From an uncultured Thiotrichaceae bacterium (GTDB lineage Bacteria; Pseudomonadota; Gammaproteobacteria; Thiotrichales; Thiotrichaceae), in NCBI GenBank assembly GCA_902727945.1, contig CACVAV010000062.1, forward strand, positions 3,717-9,492: a stretch of 5,776 nt of DNA. Direction: 5' to 3'. The notes below the pieces were generated by a model. The model was given only the letters and a program-made list of their open reading frames with translations. It had not been told where the DNA came from and made no database searches. Made by a program: the position numbers and the translations under genes. This document shows, one piece after another, positions 1-5,734 of the stretch (positions are counted from its first letter, which is position 1; the number at the start of each line of letters is the position of its first letter).

Positions 1-3
1 GCA

Positions 4-22
4 TAGAAGTCTTCGACTTCTA
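4..22. repeat. Perfect inverted repeat upstream of the DUF302 gene
   Basis: An 8-bp perfect inverted repeat (TAGAAGTC and GACTTCTA) flanks a 3-nt TTC spacer. It ends 30 nt before the start codon at 53. It is not followed by a T-tract, so a simple rho-independent terminator for an upstream gene is unlikely. It could be a transcription-factor operator, an mRNA 5' hairpin or the remains of an upstream gene's 3' end. The sequence does not distinguish these, and the window starts only 3 nt earlier. Confidence 0.4.
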
Positions 23-41
23 CAGTAATGCACAAACAAAT

Positions 42-47
42 AAGGAG
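42..47 (+). promoter_or_regulatory. Ribosome binding site of the DUF302 gene
   Basis: AAGGAG lies 5 nt before the ATG at 53. It is a near-consensus Shine-Dalgarno sequence and fixes the start of the downstream exported protein. Confidence 0.85.
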
Positions 48-52
48 ACATA

Positions 53-526
53 ATGAAAAAATACATTTTAAGTAGCCTGCTATTGGTAGCTCTTGCTGCT
101 CCGGCCCATGCCACTGATGCGCCGGAGAAGCCGGTAGAAGCTTTGATTTCAACTCAAAGTGCGCTGTCGGTTGAAGAGACGGCGAATAAACTCGAAGCGA
201 TGATGAAAGAAAAGGGTTTAACAGTTTTTGCCAGAATCAACCATGCTGAAAATGCAGCGGGAGTGGACTTGGATCTGCGACCCACCGAGCTGATTATTTT
301 TGGTAACCCGAAAGTCGGCACGCCGTTGATGCAGTGTTCGCAGGCTATTGCCATTGATTTGCCACAAAAGATGTTGGTCTGGCAGGATGAAGAGGGTAAG
401 GCCTGGTTATCCTATAATAATCCGGATGCGCTTCAGGAACGTCACAATGTTGAAGGTTGTGATGAGACGTTTGCTAAAGTTAAGACAGTGTTAGGTGGAT
501 TGAGCGCTGCGGTTGCGGTTGAGTGA
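53..526 (+). CDS. Exported DUF302-family protein
   Basis: This is a 157-residue protein of unknown biochemical role. Residues 1-20 form a typical Sec signal peptide: MKKY, a hydrophobic core (ILSSLLLVALAA), then a probable AHA cleavage site before Thr21. The mature protein is therefore expected in the periplasm. The rest fits the DUF302 family as I know it: a helix with SVEETANKLEAMMKEKGLTV (residues 39-58), then ARINHAENAAG, then the characteristic LRPTELIIFGNPKVGTPLM stretch (75-93), and WQDEEGKAWLSYNNP (110-124) with a following H131. Cys95 and Cys136 are the only cysteines and could form a disulfide in the periplasm (inference). The start is supported by the AAGGAG at 42-47. The gene stands alone and converges on secF across a shared terminator, so nothing links it functionally to the Sec genes. 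Family assignment is confident; function is not known. Confidence 0.88.
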   Translation: MKKYILSSLLLVALAAPAHATDAPEKPVEALISTQSALSVEETANKLEAMMKEKGLTVFARINHAENAAGVDLDLRPTELIIFGNPKVGTPLMQCSQAIAIDLPQKMLVWQDEEGKAWLSYNNPDALQERHNVEGCDETFAKVKTVLGGLSAAVAVE

Positions 527-558
527 GTTTGTAGTTGGCTAAAGCCTTATGAGTACGC

Positions 559-585
559 AAAAAACCGCTATAAAAGCGGTTTTTT
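559..585. terminator. Bidirectional rho-independent terminator between the DUF302 gene and secF
   Basis: An 11-bp stem (AAAAAACCGCT at 559-569, AGCGGTTTTTT at 575-585) encloses the 5-nt loop ATAAA. The core is CCGCT/AGCGG. A run of six Ts follows the stem core on the plus strand, and the mirrored six As give a T-run on the minus strand. It lies 32 nt after the DUF302 stop and 23 nt beyond the secF stop, so it can end both convergent transcripts. Confidence 0.92.
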
Positions 586-608
586 GTCAGGGTCAGATCC
601 AGAAAAAC

Positions 609-1553
609 TTAAGGAATCGCATCCAGTTCTTCATCATCCTTCTCCGGCGGTATCAATGCCTCTTTAGTAATGCCTAATATCAACAGCAGATTACTAGCGA
701 CATAGATCGAGGAATAAGTACCAATCACAATACCTACTGTCAGTGCGATAGCAAAAGCAGCGATGACTTCACTACCCAGAAAATACAGCGCCAGCACCAC
801 AATCAGTGTGGTTAACGAGGTAATCAGGGTACGGGATAGTGTCTGATTCAGTGAGATATTCAGCACTTCAGCCGGTGTTTCTTTACGCAAGATACGGAAG
901 TTCTCCCGCTGGCGGTCAAACACTACGATGGTATCGTTGAGTGAGTAACCGATGACGGCGAGTATCGCGGCCAGTACTGTGAGGTCGAACTCAATCTGCG
1001 TCAGTGCAAAGAAACCAATCACAATAATGACATCGTGAACCAAAGCGACCACCGCACCAATCGAGAAGCGATATTCAAAGCGCAGTGCGACATAAATCAG
1101 AATGCCACCCAGTGCCATTAACATCGCCAGTCCACCTTGCTCACGCAGCTCTTCACCAATTTGCGGGCCGACAAATTCAACCCGGCGCATATCCGCGTTT
1201 GGTGTTTCTGTCCGTAATACAGCGAGTACGTTGTTACTGAGTTCAGCTTTGGCTTCTGCGGTGTCGTTGCCTTCACCTTCCTGTGGTGCAAGGCGTATCA
1301 GAATTTCCTTTGAACTACCAAAGTGCTGAACAATACCGTCGTAACCATTGTCTGCGAGTAGCTGACGAATAATGTCAGGATTTTTGGATTCAGGGTAACC
1401 GATTTCCATCACCGTACCGCCGGTGAAATCAACACCGAGATTCAGGCCACGGGCGAACAATGAACCTATCGAGACCAGAATCAGCACCAGAGAGATTATC
1501 AGCGCAATCTTGCGCAATCCCATGAAGTCGATAATTTTATTTTTTAAAAACAT
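609..1553 (-). CDS. secF: Protein translocase subunit SecF
   Basis: SecF is an inner-membrane RND-type subunit that pairs with SecD and YajC. It uses the proton-motive force to pull translocating proteins to the periplasmic side of SecYEG. The 314 residues are close to E. coli SecF (323). Visible features: TM1 at about 14-33; the LNLGVDFTGGT signature at 37-47; a periplasmic domain at about 48-126; FVGPQIGEEL at 127-136; then five more hydrophobic segments at about 139-157, 163-184, 189-211, 243-260 and 263-292. SLNDTIVVFDRQREN at 204-218 is the conserved TM4 motif, with Asp207 matching the functionally important Asp213 of E. coli. The C-terminal tail is acidic (EKDDEELD) and holds a Pro-Pro-Glu. 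The gene follows secD after 11 nt, and its SD overlaps the secD stop, which suggests translational coupling. It is the last gene of the cluster, before the terminator at 559-585. Confidence 0.97.
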   Translation of the reverse strand: MFLKNKIIDFMGLRKIALIISLVLILVSIGSLFARGLNLGVDFTGGTVMEIGYPESKNPDIIRQLLADNGYDGIVQHFGSSKEILIRLAPQEGEGNDTAEAKAELSNNVLAVLRTETPNADMRRVEFVGPQIGEELREQGGLAMLMALGGILIYVALRFEYRFSIGAVVALVHDVIIVIGFFALTQIEFDLTVLAAILAVIGYSLNDTIVVFDRQRENFRILRKETPAEVLNISLNQTLSRTLITSLTTLIVVLALYFLGSEVIAAFAIALTVGIVIGTYSSIYVASNLLLILGITKEALIPPEKDDEELDAIP

Positions 1554-1562
1554 GGTAATAAT

Positions 1563-1567
1563 TCCTA
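1563..1567 (-). promoter_or_regulatory. secF ribosome binding site overlapping the secD stop codon
   Basis: Read on the minus strand, the secD stop and secF SD are merged as TAGGA: TAG ends secD, and AGGA is the SD 9 nt before the secF ATG at 1553. A ribosome finishing secD therefore sits on the secF initiation region. This is the arrangement expected for coupled, balanced synthesis of the SecDF pair. Confidence 0.75.
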
Positions 1568-3436
1568 GATGCTGAGCTTTTTGATACGACGACCGCCGTA
1601 AATCAGGTTGACCAATGCGCGGCTGCCAATAATTGCAGTGAACATGGATGACGCGATACCAATGGCCAGCGTAATGGCAAAGCCTTTAATCGGGCCGGTA
1701 CCGAAACCAAACAATACAATCGCAGCAATCAGCGTAGTGATGTTTGCATCAGCAATGGTTGAGAAAGCCTGATCATAACCTTGTTTAATCGCCGTCTGAG
1801 CGGGAACACCGCGTTTCAGTTCTTCCTTAATCCGCTCAAAGATCAGCACGTTGGCATCAACCGCCATACCAATAGTCAGTACGATACCCGCCATGCCCGG
1901 TAGGGTCAGCGTAAATTGCAGCATAGACATCACTGCGAAAATCACCACGACGTTCATCGCCAGCGCCAGATTGGCTACAATGCCAAATACACGGTAATAA
2001 GCCAGCATGAAGACCAGTACTAAGCTGAAGCCGATCAGGATAGACAGAAAACCACTGTCGATATTTTCCTGTCCCAGATTCGGGCCGACGGTGCGTTCTT
2101 CAACGATGTAAACCGGCGCGGCCAGTGCACCGGCACGTAATAGTAAGGCCAGTTCACGGGCTTCGTCCGGTGAATCAAGGCCGGTGATCTGGAAGCTACG
2201 GCTCAATTGATCCTGGATCGTGGCGACATTGATGACTTCTTCCGTTTTTACCGGCTTGTATTTCTTCTCGCCGTTAACTTCAAACTCTTCAAACTGCGTC
2301 TCAATAAACACGGTAGCCATTGGCTTCTGAATATTCGCGCCGGTTACCTTGGAGAAACGGGCAGCGCCTTTACCGTCCAGATTGATGCTTACATTCGGGC
2401 GGTTACTCTGTGAATCAAAACCGGAGCGGGCATCAGTAATGTACTCACCGGTTAACATCACTTTGCGTTGCAACAAAATGGGTGCGCCATTGCGTTCGTA
2501 ATAGAGCTTAGTGCCTAAGGGGGCACGCCCACTTTGTGCTGCACTTTGCGGGTCATTACCACCCTCATCCAATAAGCGGAATTCCAATGTTGCGGTCGCA
2601 CCCAGCAGTTTCTTCGCTGTTGCGGTGTCCTGTACCCCCGGCAGTTGCACAACGATACGATCCAGACCTTGTTGCTGGATAATAGGTTCGGCAACACCTA
2701 GCTCATTTACCCGCTTACGCAGCGTAGTGATGTTCTGTTTCAGGGCAAATTTTTCAATCGCTCTTAAATTATCCGGTGAAATATTAGCAATCAGATTGGA
2801 AGTAGTTTCGCCATCCTTATCACCCATCAGGATTTCGGTGCGGTATTGACCCGCCAGCACCTTGCGGCCTTCAGCCCGTTGTTCCGGTGTTTTAAATTTA
2901 GCAATCAGGGTGTCGCCTTCACGGGATACGCCGAGATAATCGATTTTATCTTCACGCAGGAAGTCACGGAACTCGTCCTGATAACGATCCAGTGCTTTGT
3001 CTTTGGCAGTGACCATATCGACTTCCATCAGGAAGTGTACACCACCACGTAAGTCCAACCCTAAGTACATCGGTTTGGCATTTAATGCCTGTAGCCAGCC
3101 TGGCGTGGCCGGAGCAAGGTTCAGCGCTGTGAGGTATTGGCGGCCCAGTGAGTCTTTGATAATGTCCTGAGCTTCCAGCTGTACTTCAGTATTATCAAAG
3201 CGCAGTAGTACCTGATTTTGTACTTCATTCAGCTCCGACTTTTTGGGTGTAATACCCTTTTCTTCCAGCGACTTTTCTATCGACTCAATTAAAGTCCGGC
3301 TGACTGGTTCAGCCCCTCTTACTGCACTAATCTGTATCGAAGGATCAGAAGGATAGAGGTTGGGCAGTGCATAGACCAGACCAACCAGTAGCACAGCCAC
3401 TACCAGCACGTATTTCCAGAGTGGATAACGATTCAT
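1565..3436 (-). CDS. secD: Protein translocase subunit SecD
   Basis: SecD is the large subunit of the SecDF(YajC) complex, which uses the proton gradient to finish Sec-dependent export and helps membrane protein insertion. The length of 623 residues compares with 615 in E. coli. Visible features: TM1 at about 9-25; YLGLDLRGGVHFLMEVD at 124-140, the SecD signature; the P1 domain with TTLRKRVNELGVAEPIIQQQ (237-256) and RIVVQLPGV (260-268); ITGLDSPDEARELALLLRAG (417-436); and TVGPNLGQENI (449-459). Five C-terminal TM segments follow at about 463-481, 486-507, 512-533, 563-580 and 585-608. GMAVDANVLIFERIKEEL (523-540) carries Asp527, equivalent by offset to E. coli Asp519, the proton-pathway residue. 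The start is supported by a GGAA 7 nt upstream. No frameshift or missing motif was seen. A structured 117-nt leader separates it from yajC. Confidence 0.98.
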   Translation of the reverse strand: MNRYPLWKYVLVVAVLLVGLVYALPNLYPSDPSIQISAVRGAEPVSRTLIESIEKSLEEKGITPKKSELNEVQNQVLLRFDNTEVQLEAQDIIKDSLGRQYLTALNLAPATPGWLQALNAKPMYLGLDLRGGVHFLMEVDMVTAKDKALDRYQDEFRDFLREDKIDYLGVSREGDTLIAKFKTPEQRAEGRKVLAGQYRTEILMGDKDGETTSNLIANISPDNLRAIEKFALKQNITTLRKRVNELGVAEPIIQQQGLDRIVVQLPGVQDTATAKKLLGATATLEFRLLDEGGNDPQSAAQSGRAPLGTKLYYERNGAPILLQRKVMLTGEYITDARSGFDSQSNRPNVSINLDGKGAARFSKVTGANIQKPMATVFIETQFEEFEVNGEKKYKPVKTEEVINVATIQDQLSRSFQITGLDSPDEARELALLLRAGALAAPVYIVEERTVGPNLGQENIDSGFLSILIGFSLVLVFMLAYYRVFGIVANLALAMNVVVIFAVMSMLQFTLTLPGMAGIVLTIGMAVDANVLIFERIKEELKRGVPAQTAIKQGYDQAFSTIADANITTLIAAIVLFGFGTGPIKGFAITLAIGIASSMFTAIIGSRALVNLIYGGRRIKKLSI

Positions 3437-3438
3437 TA

Positions 3439-3480
3439 TTATATTCCGTAAAGATAAAAACCCGCCTGTTTAACAGGCAT
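3439..3480 (-). other. Possible 13-codon leader frame before secD
   Basis: On the minus strand an ATG at 3480 opens the frame MPVKQAGFYLYGI and stops at TAA 3439-3441, just 2 nt before the secD ATG. An AGGAG sequence (3495-3499) lies about 14 nt upstream, which is longer than ideal. The frame contains the hairpin at 3464-3478. If translated, it would bring ribosomes to the secD start. A frame this short can easily arise by chance, and nothing in the peptide resembles a known arrest sequence that I recognise. Confidence 0.15.
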
Positions 3481-3533
3481 ACTGCGCAGAATAACTCCTG
3501 TCAGTTTTACTTAGCCTTTATAAACAGAGCGGG
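3456..3533 (-). promoter_or_regulatory. Structured yajC-secD leader: possible attenuator or partial terminator
   Basis: In the transcript (minus strand) two alternative stems share the segment just before a five-U run (3460-3456). The local hairpin is a 6-bp stem (3464-3469 with 3473-3478) with a 3-nt loop, separated from the U-run by GGG. The long-range stem pairs 3461-3472 with 3521-3533: 12 bp (CCCGC/GCGGG plus CTGTTTA/TAAACAG) with A3528 bulged. The two cannot form together. Either could act as a weak intrinsic terminator or pause site that lowers secDF relative to yajC, or as protection of the yajC 3' end. Only the pairing is seen; the regulatory role is inference. Confidence 0.35.
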
Positions 3534-3553
3534 TGTATTGCCGGGTAAAAGGG

Positions 3554-3883
3554 TTACGCGCCTTTCATGGTGCCTTTGGGCATAACAGTGGCGACTGCTT
3601 GTGTCTGTACTTTTACTTTGGTGTTTTCAGCGACTTCAACTTCAACGAAGTTATCACCGATACTGCTGATTTTTCCTAACAGACCGCCACCTGTGACAAT
3701 TTCATCACCCTTACTCAGTGCTGCCAGCATGTTTTTATGTTCTTTAGCGCGTTTTTGCTGCGGGCGAATGATCATGAAATACATAATGGCGAAAAACACA
3801 CCCATCATCAGGATCAATTCAAAACCGCCACCTGCCGGGCCTGCGGCTCCTTCAGCGTATGCATCAGAAATGAAAAAGCTCAT
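3554..3883 (-). CDS. yajC: Sec translocase accessory subunit YajC
   Basis: YajC is a small single-span inner-membrane protein that co-purifies with SecDF and associates with SecYEG. It also contacts the AcrB efflux pump in E. coli. From the ATG at 3883 it has 109 residues, essentially the E. coli length (110), and begins MSFFISDA exactly as the E. coli protein does. An in-frame ATG lies 10 codons upstream (3913), but AAGGAG placed 6 nt before 3883 and the family N-terminus favour 3883. Visible features: a small Gly/Ala-rich periplasmic head (9-20); one TM segment at about 22-39 (ELILMMGVFFAIMYFMII); the RPQQKR motif at 40-45; then a cytoplasmic beta-rich domain with KGDEIVTGGGLLGKI (58-72) and the C-terminal PKGT motif (102-105). 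It precedes secD as usual, but its upstream neighbour is epmA instead of tgt. Confidence 0.97.
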   Translation of the reverse strand: MSFFISDAYAEGAAGPAGGGFELILMMGVFFAIMYFMIIRPQQKRAKEHKNMLAALSKGDEIVTGGGLLGKISSIGDNFVEVEVAENTKVKVQTQAVATVMPKGTMKGA

Positions 3884-3889
3884 TGGTAA

Positions 3890-3895
3890 CTCCTT
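3890..3895 (-). promoter_or_regulatory. yajC ribosome binding site
   Basis: AAGGAG on the minus strand sits 6 nt before the ATG at 3883. It decides between this start and the longer in-frame ATG at 3913, which has no comparable SD. Confidence 0.85.
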
Positions 3896-3937
3896 AAAAA
3901 TAAATAAAATCAACAGTGAATGAGGAAATCGGGCGGT

Positions 3938-3967
3938 ATTATGCCAGTTCCCATGAAAAACTGATAA
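3938..3967 (-). promoter_or_regulatory. Candidate promoter for yajC-secD-secF within the end of epmA
   Basis: On the minus strand, TTATCA (3967-3962) could be a -35 element. After an 18-nt spacer comes TGG-CATAAT, an extended -10 in which CATAAT (3943-3938) matches 5 of 6 consensus positions. It overlaps the last epmA codons and stop. Transcription would start near 3931, giving a yajC leader of roughly 48 nt. No terminator separates epmA from yajC, so read-through from efp-epmA is also expected. This is a motif match only. Confidence 0.4.
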
Positions 3968-4928
3968 CCTGATTCAGGGTCTTTTTGTCCTGAGCACACA
4001 ATAAAACCCGATCCAGCCCTATCGCAACACCGGAAGCGCGCGGCATTCCCTGCTGCATGGCCTGAATAAAACGCTGATCAGTAGTCACAGGTTTCAACCC
4101 GGTTTTAGTCCGTAGTTGTGCATCCTGTTCCAGCTTTCCGGCATTGGCCTCACCATCAATCAGTTCCTGATAGCCATTGCCCAGTTCCATCGCGCCGAGA
4201 TAAATTTCAAAGCGTTCTGCGACCTGATGCCCCTGATGCTCTGTGACACAAGCCAGTGCAGATTGTGCTGCCGGATAATGATAGACAAAGGTCAGGCGGT
4301 CTGTCGCGAAACCCGCCTCGATGACATGGGTAAATAGTAGATCCAGCCATTCCTGACGATTGAAACTGCCGCTAATGTTTAAACCCTGACCTGAGGCGCA
4401 GTTTTTTAGCTGCTCCTCTGAAGCAATGTGTGGGTTGATACCCAGTCTTTCAAGGAAGCAGTGCTGATAAGTCAGAAATTGTGCCGGTTTATCCAGACGC
4501 GGGAGCAGGGTATGCAACAGTAAAGCGACTTCCTGCATCAGACGCTGATAGCTGAACCCGATGCGGTAATATTCCAGTAACGTAAATTCAGGATTGTGCC
4601 GTGAGCCGGATTCATCCTGCCGCCAGACCTTACACACCTGATAAATATCACCACTACCCGCGACCAGCAAACGCTTCATCGGGTATTCCGGTGAGGTATG
4701 TAAATAGCGCAGGCCCGTAGGGGTTTCCACACTGAAACTATCGATGTAAGGATCAGTGTTTCCGCCTTGTGACAGGGCTGGTGTTTCTACTTCCAGCACG
4801 CCGCGCTCGCTGAAGAAAGCACGTACCTGCTGATTTAATTTAGCACGCGCTTTTAGTGCGGCCACCGTGCAGCCGGATGATTGTCCGGCGCTGGCATTAT
4901 CATCCGCCCCGGGCTGCCAATCTGACAT
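3939..4928 (-). CDS. epmA: EF-P (R)-beta-lysine ligase EpmA (PoxA/GenX)
   Basis: EpmA is a cytoplasmic paralogue of class II lysyl-tRNA synthetase without an anticodon-binding domain. It activates (R)-beta-lysine with ATP and attaches it to Lys34 of EF-P. The 329 residues match E. coli EpmA (325). Visible features: motif 1 region RGVLEVETPALSQ (42-54); HTSPEYPMKRLLVAG (77-91), for amino-acid and adenylate binding; motif 2 VWRQDESGSRHNPEFTLLEYYR (101-122); TFVYHYPAAQSALA (213-226); VAERFEIYLGAMELGNGYQEL (236-256); and motif 3 GVAIGLDR (300-307). Ala302 aligns from the C-terminus with E. coli Ala298, the residue that distinguishes EpmA from true LysRS, where it is Gly. This supports beta-lysine specificity. 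The start has GGAAG 5 nt upstream and lies 17 nt after the efp stop, so enzyme and substrate are co-transcribed. The N-terminal ~20 residues are Ser/Ala/Gly-rich and not conserved. The EpmB aminomutase that makes the substrate is not in this window. Confidence 0.97.
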   Translation of the reverse strand: MSDWQPGADDNASAGQSSGCTVAALKARAKLNQQVRAFFSERGVLEVETPALSQGGNTDPYIDSFSVETPTGLRYLHTSPEYPMKRLLVAGSGDIYQVCKVWRQDESGSRHNPEFTLLEYYRIGFSYQRLMQEVALLLHTLLPRLDKPAQFLTYQHCFLERLGINPHIASEEQLKNCASGQGLNISGSFNRQEWLDLLFTHVIEAGFATDRLTFVYHYPAAQSALACVTEHQGHQVAERFEIYLGAMELGNGYQELIDGEANAGKLEQDAQLRTKTGLKPVTTDQRFIQAMQQGMPRASGVAIGLDRVLLCAQDKKTLNQVISFSWELA

Positions 4929-4945
4929 GGTTGCTTCCGTCCGGT

Positions 4946-5518
4946 TTAAGCTTTTACGCGGGAAACGTAATCACCTGTGCGGGTGTCGATGCGTAAGACT
5001 TCATTTTCTTCCATATATAAGGGCACCTTGATCACCGTGCCGGTTTCCAGTGTGGCCGGTTTAGTGCCGCCGCTGGCGGTATCGCCTTTCACGCCCGGAT
5101 CAGTTTCAGTGACCTGAAGCTCGACAAAATTAGGGGGTGTCACGGTTAATGGCGAGTCATCCCACAAGGTAACCACACAAACTTCATTGCCTTTCAGCCA
5201 TTTTATCGCATCAGCCATGGCCGATTCGGGTGCCGCAAACTGTTCATAAGAACCGTCAGTTAACATGAAATGCCAGAACTCACCATCGCTATACAGATAC
5301 TCCATATCACGATCCATGACATCCGCTGCTTCAACCGTTTCGCCGGATTTGAAGGTTCTTTCTATCGTGCGTCCTGTTTTCAGATTACGTATTTTGGCAC
5401 GGCTGAATGCCTGGCCTTTACCTGGCTTTACAAACTCATTTTCCACGATGGTATAAGGATCGCCATCAATCATTAATTTCAATCCGCCGCGAAATTCGCT
5501 GGTGCTGTATGTGGCCAT
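4946..5518 (-). CDS. efp: Translation elongation factor P
   Basis: EF-P binds between the P and E sites of stalled ribosomes and promotes peptide bonds at consecutive prolines. The start is set at 5518, not the in-frame ATG at 5605: MATYSTSEFRGGLK matches the family N-terminus, GGAGA lies 10 nt upstream, and the 29 extra upstream codons would run through the probable promoter. This gives 190 residues (E. coli 188). Visible features: the KOW-like domain I (about 1-64) with the loop EFVKPGKGQAF, where Lys34 is the EpmA modification site; OB domain II (about 66-125) with YLYSDGEFWHFM (75-85 region) and VTPPNFVEL (126-134), the latter carrying the family's own Pro-Pro; and domain III (about 130-187) with DPGVKGDTASGGTKPATLETG and a YVSRVK end. 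Asn172 stands where E. coli has Gly in VQIGEVIKVD. The gene is first in the cluster and 17 nt ahead of epmA. Confidence 0.98.
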   Translation of the reverse strand: MATYSTSEFRGGLKLMIDGDPYTIVENEFVKPGKGQAFSRAKIRNLKTGRTIERTFKSGETVEAADVMDRDMEYLYSDGEFWHFMLTDGSYEQFAAPESAMADAIKWLKGNEVCVVTLWDDSPLTVTPPNFVELQVTETDPGVKGDTASGGTKPATLETGTVIKVPLYMEENEVLRIDTRTGDYVSRVKA

Positions 5519-5528
5519 TGCTGGTCTA

Positions 5529-5533
5529 TCTCC
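5529..5533 (-). promoter_or_regulatory. efp ribosome binding site
   Basis: GGAGA on the minus strand lies 10 nt before the ATG at 5518. The spacing is slightly long but acceptable. It supports 5518 as the efp start over the ATG at 5605. Confidence 0.65.
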
Positions 5534-5557
5534 AATCACATAGTTAAAACAGGGGCT

Positions 5558-5563
5558 ATCATA
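5558..5563 (-). promoter_or_regulatory. Candidate -10 element of the efp promoter
   Basis: TATGAT on the minus strand matches 5 of 6 bases of the sigma-70 -10 consensus. Transcription would start near 5551, leaving a leader of about 33 nt before the efp ATG. No good -35 hexamer is found 16-18 nt upstream (the bases there read CATGGT or similar), so an activator may be involved or the assignment may be wrong. Confidence 0.35.
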
Positions 5564-5734
5564 CCGGAATTCTCTTAACCACCATGAAAAAATCCCCTCA
5601 AGCATGGAAGCCTCTGGACTTTCACGGTAACAGCTATGAAAAAAATGCGTTCAGTGCTGATATGCCGGTACAGTCAAGCCTCTTTTTGGGGCATAATTGC
5701 ATCAAAGGACTGATACTTACAAGGGCAGAGCTAA

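Noticed and set aside
2207..3052. Plus-strand and alternative minus-strand open frames inside secD
   Set aside because: They lie wholly within a well-conserved gene in other frames and show no recognisable protein features.
3482..3489. Palindrome CTGCGCAG in the yajC-secD gap
   Set aside because: An 8-bp palindrome without a spacer is expected by chance at this length and has no partner site nearby.
3517..3522. TATAAA on the minus strand as a secD promoter -10
   Set aside because: No -35-like hexamer lies at 16-18 nt spacing (the bases there are CCCGGC), and the TTTATAAA context is part of the long-range stem.
3884..3913. 10-codon N-terminal extension of YajC from the ATG at 3913
   Set aside because: The family N-terminus MSFFISDA and the strong AAGGAG place the start at 3883; the extension contains that SD.
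3567..3923. 118-codon plus-strand frame antisense to yajC
   Set aside because: It mirrors the yajC coding sequence, has no supporting SD, and its translation is a Pro/Ser/Thr-rich shadow.
5519..5605. 29-codon N-terminal extension of EF-P from the ATG at 5605
   Set aside because: The EF-P family starts at MATY, an SD fits 5518, and the extension reads through the probable -10 element.
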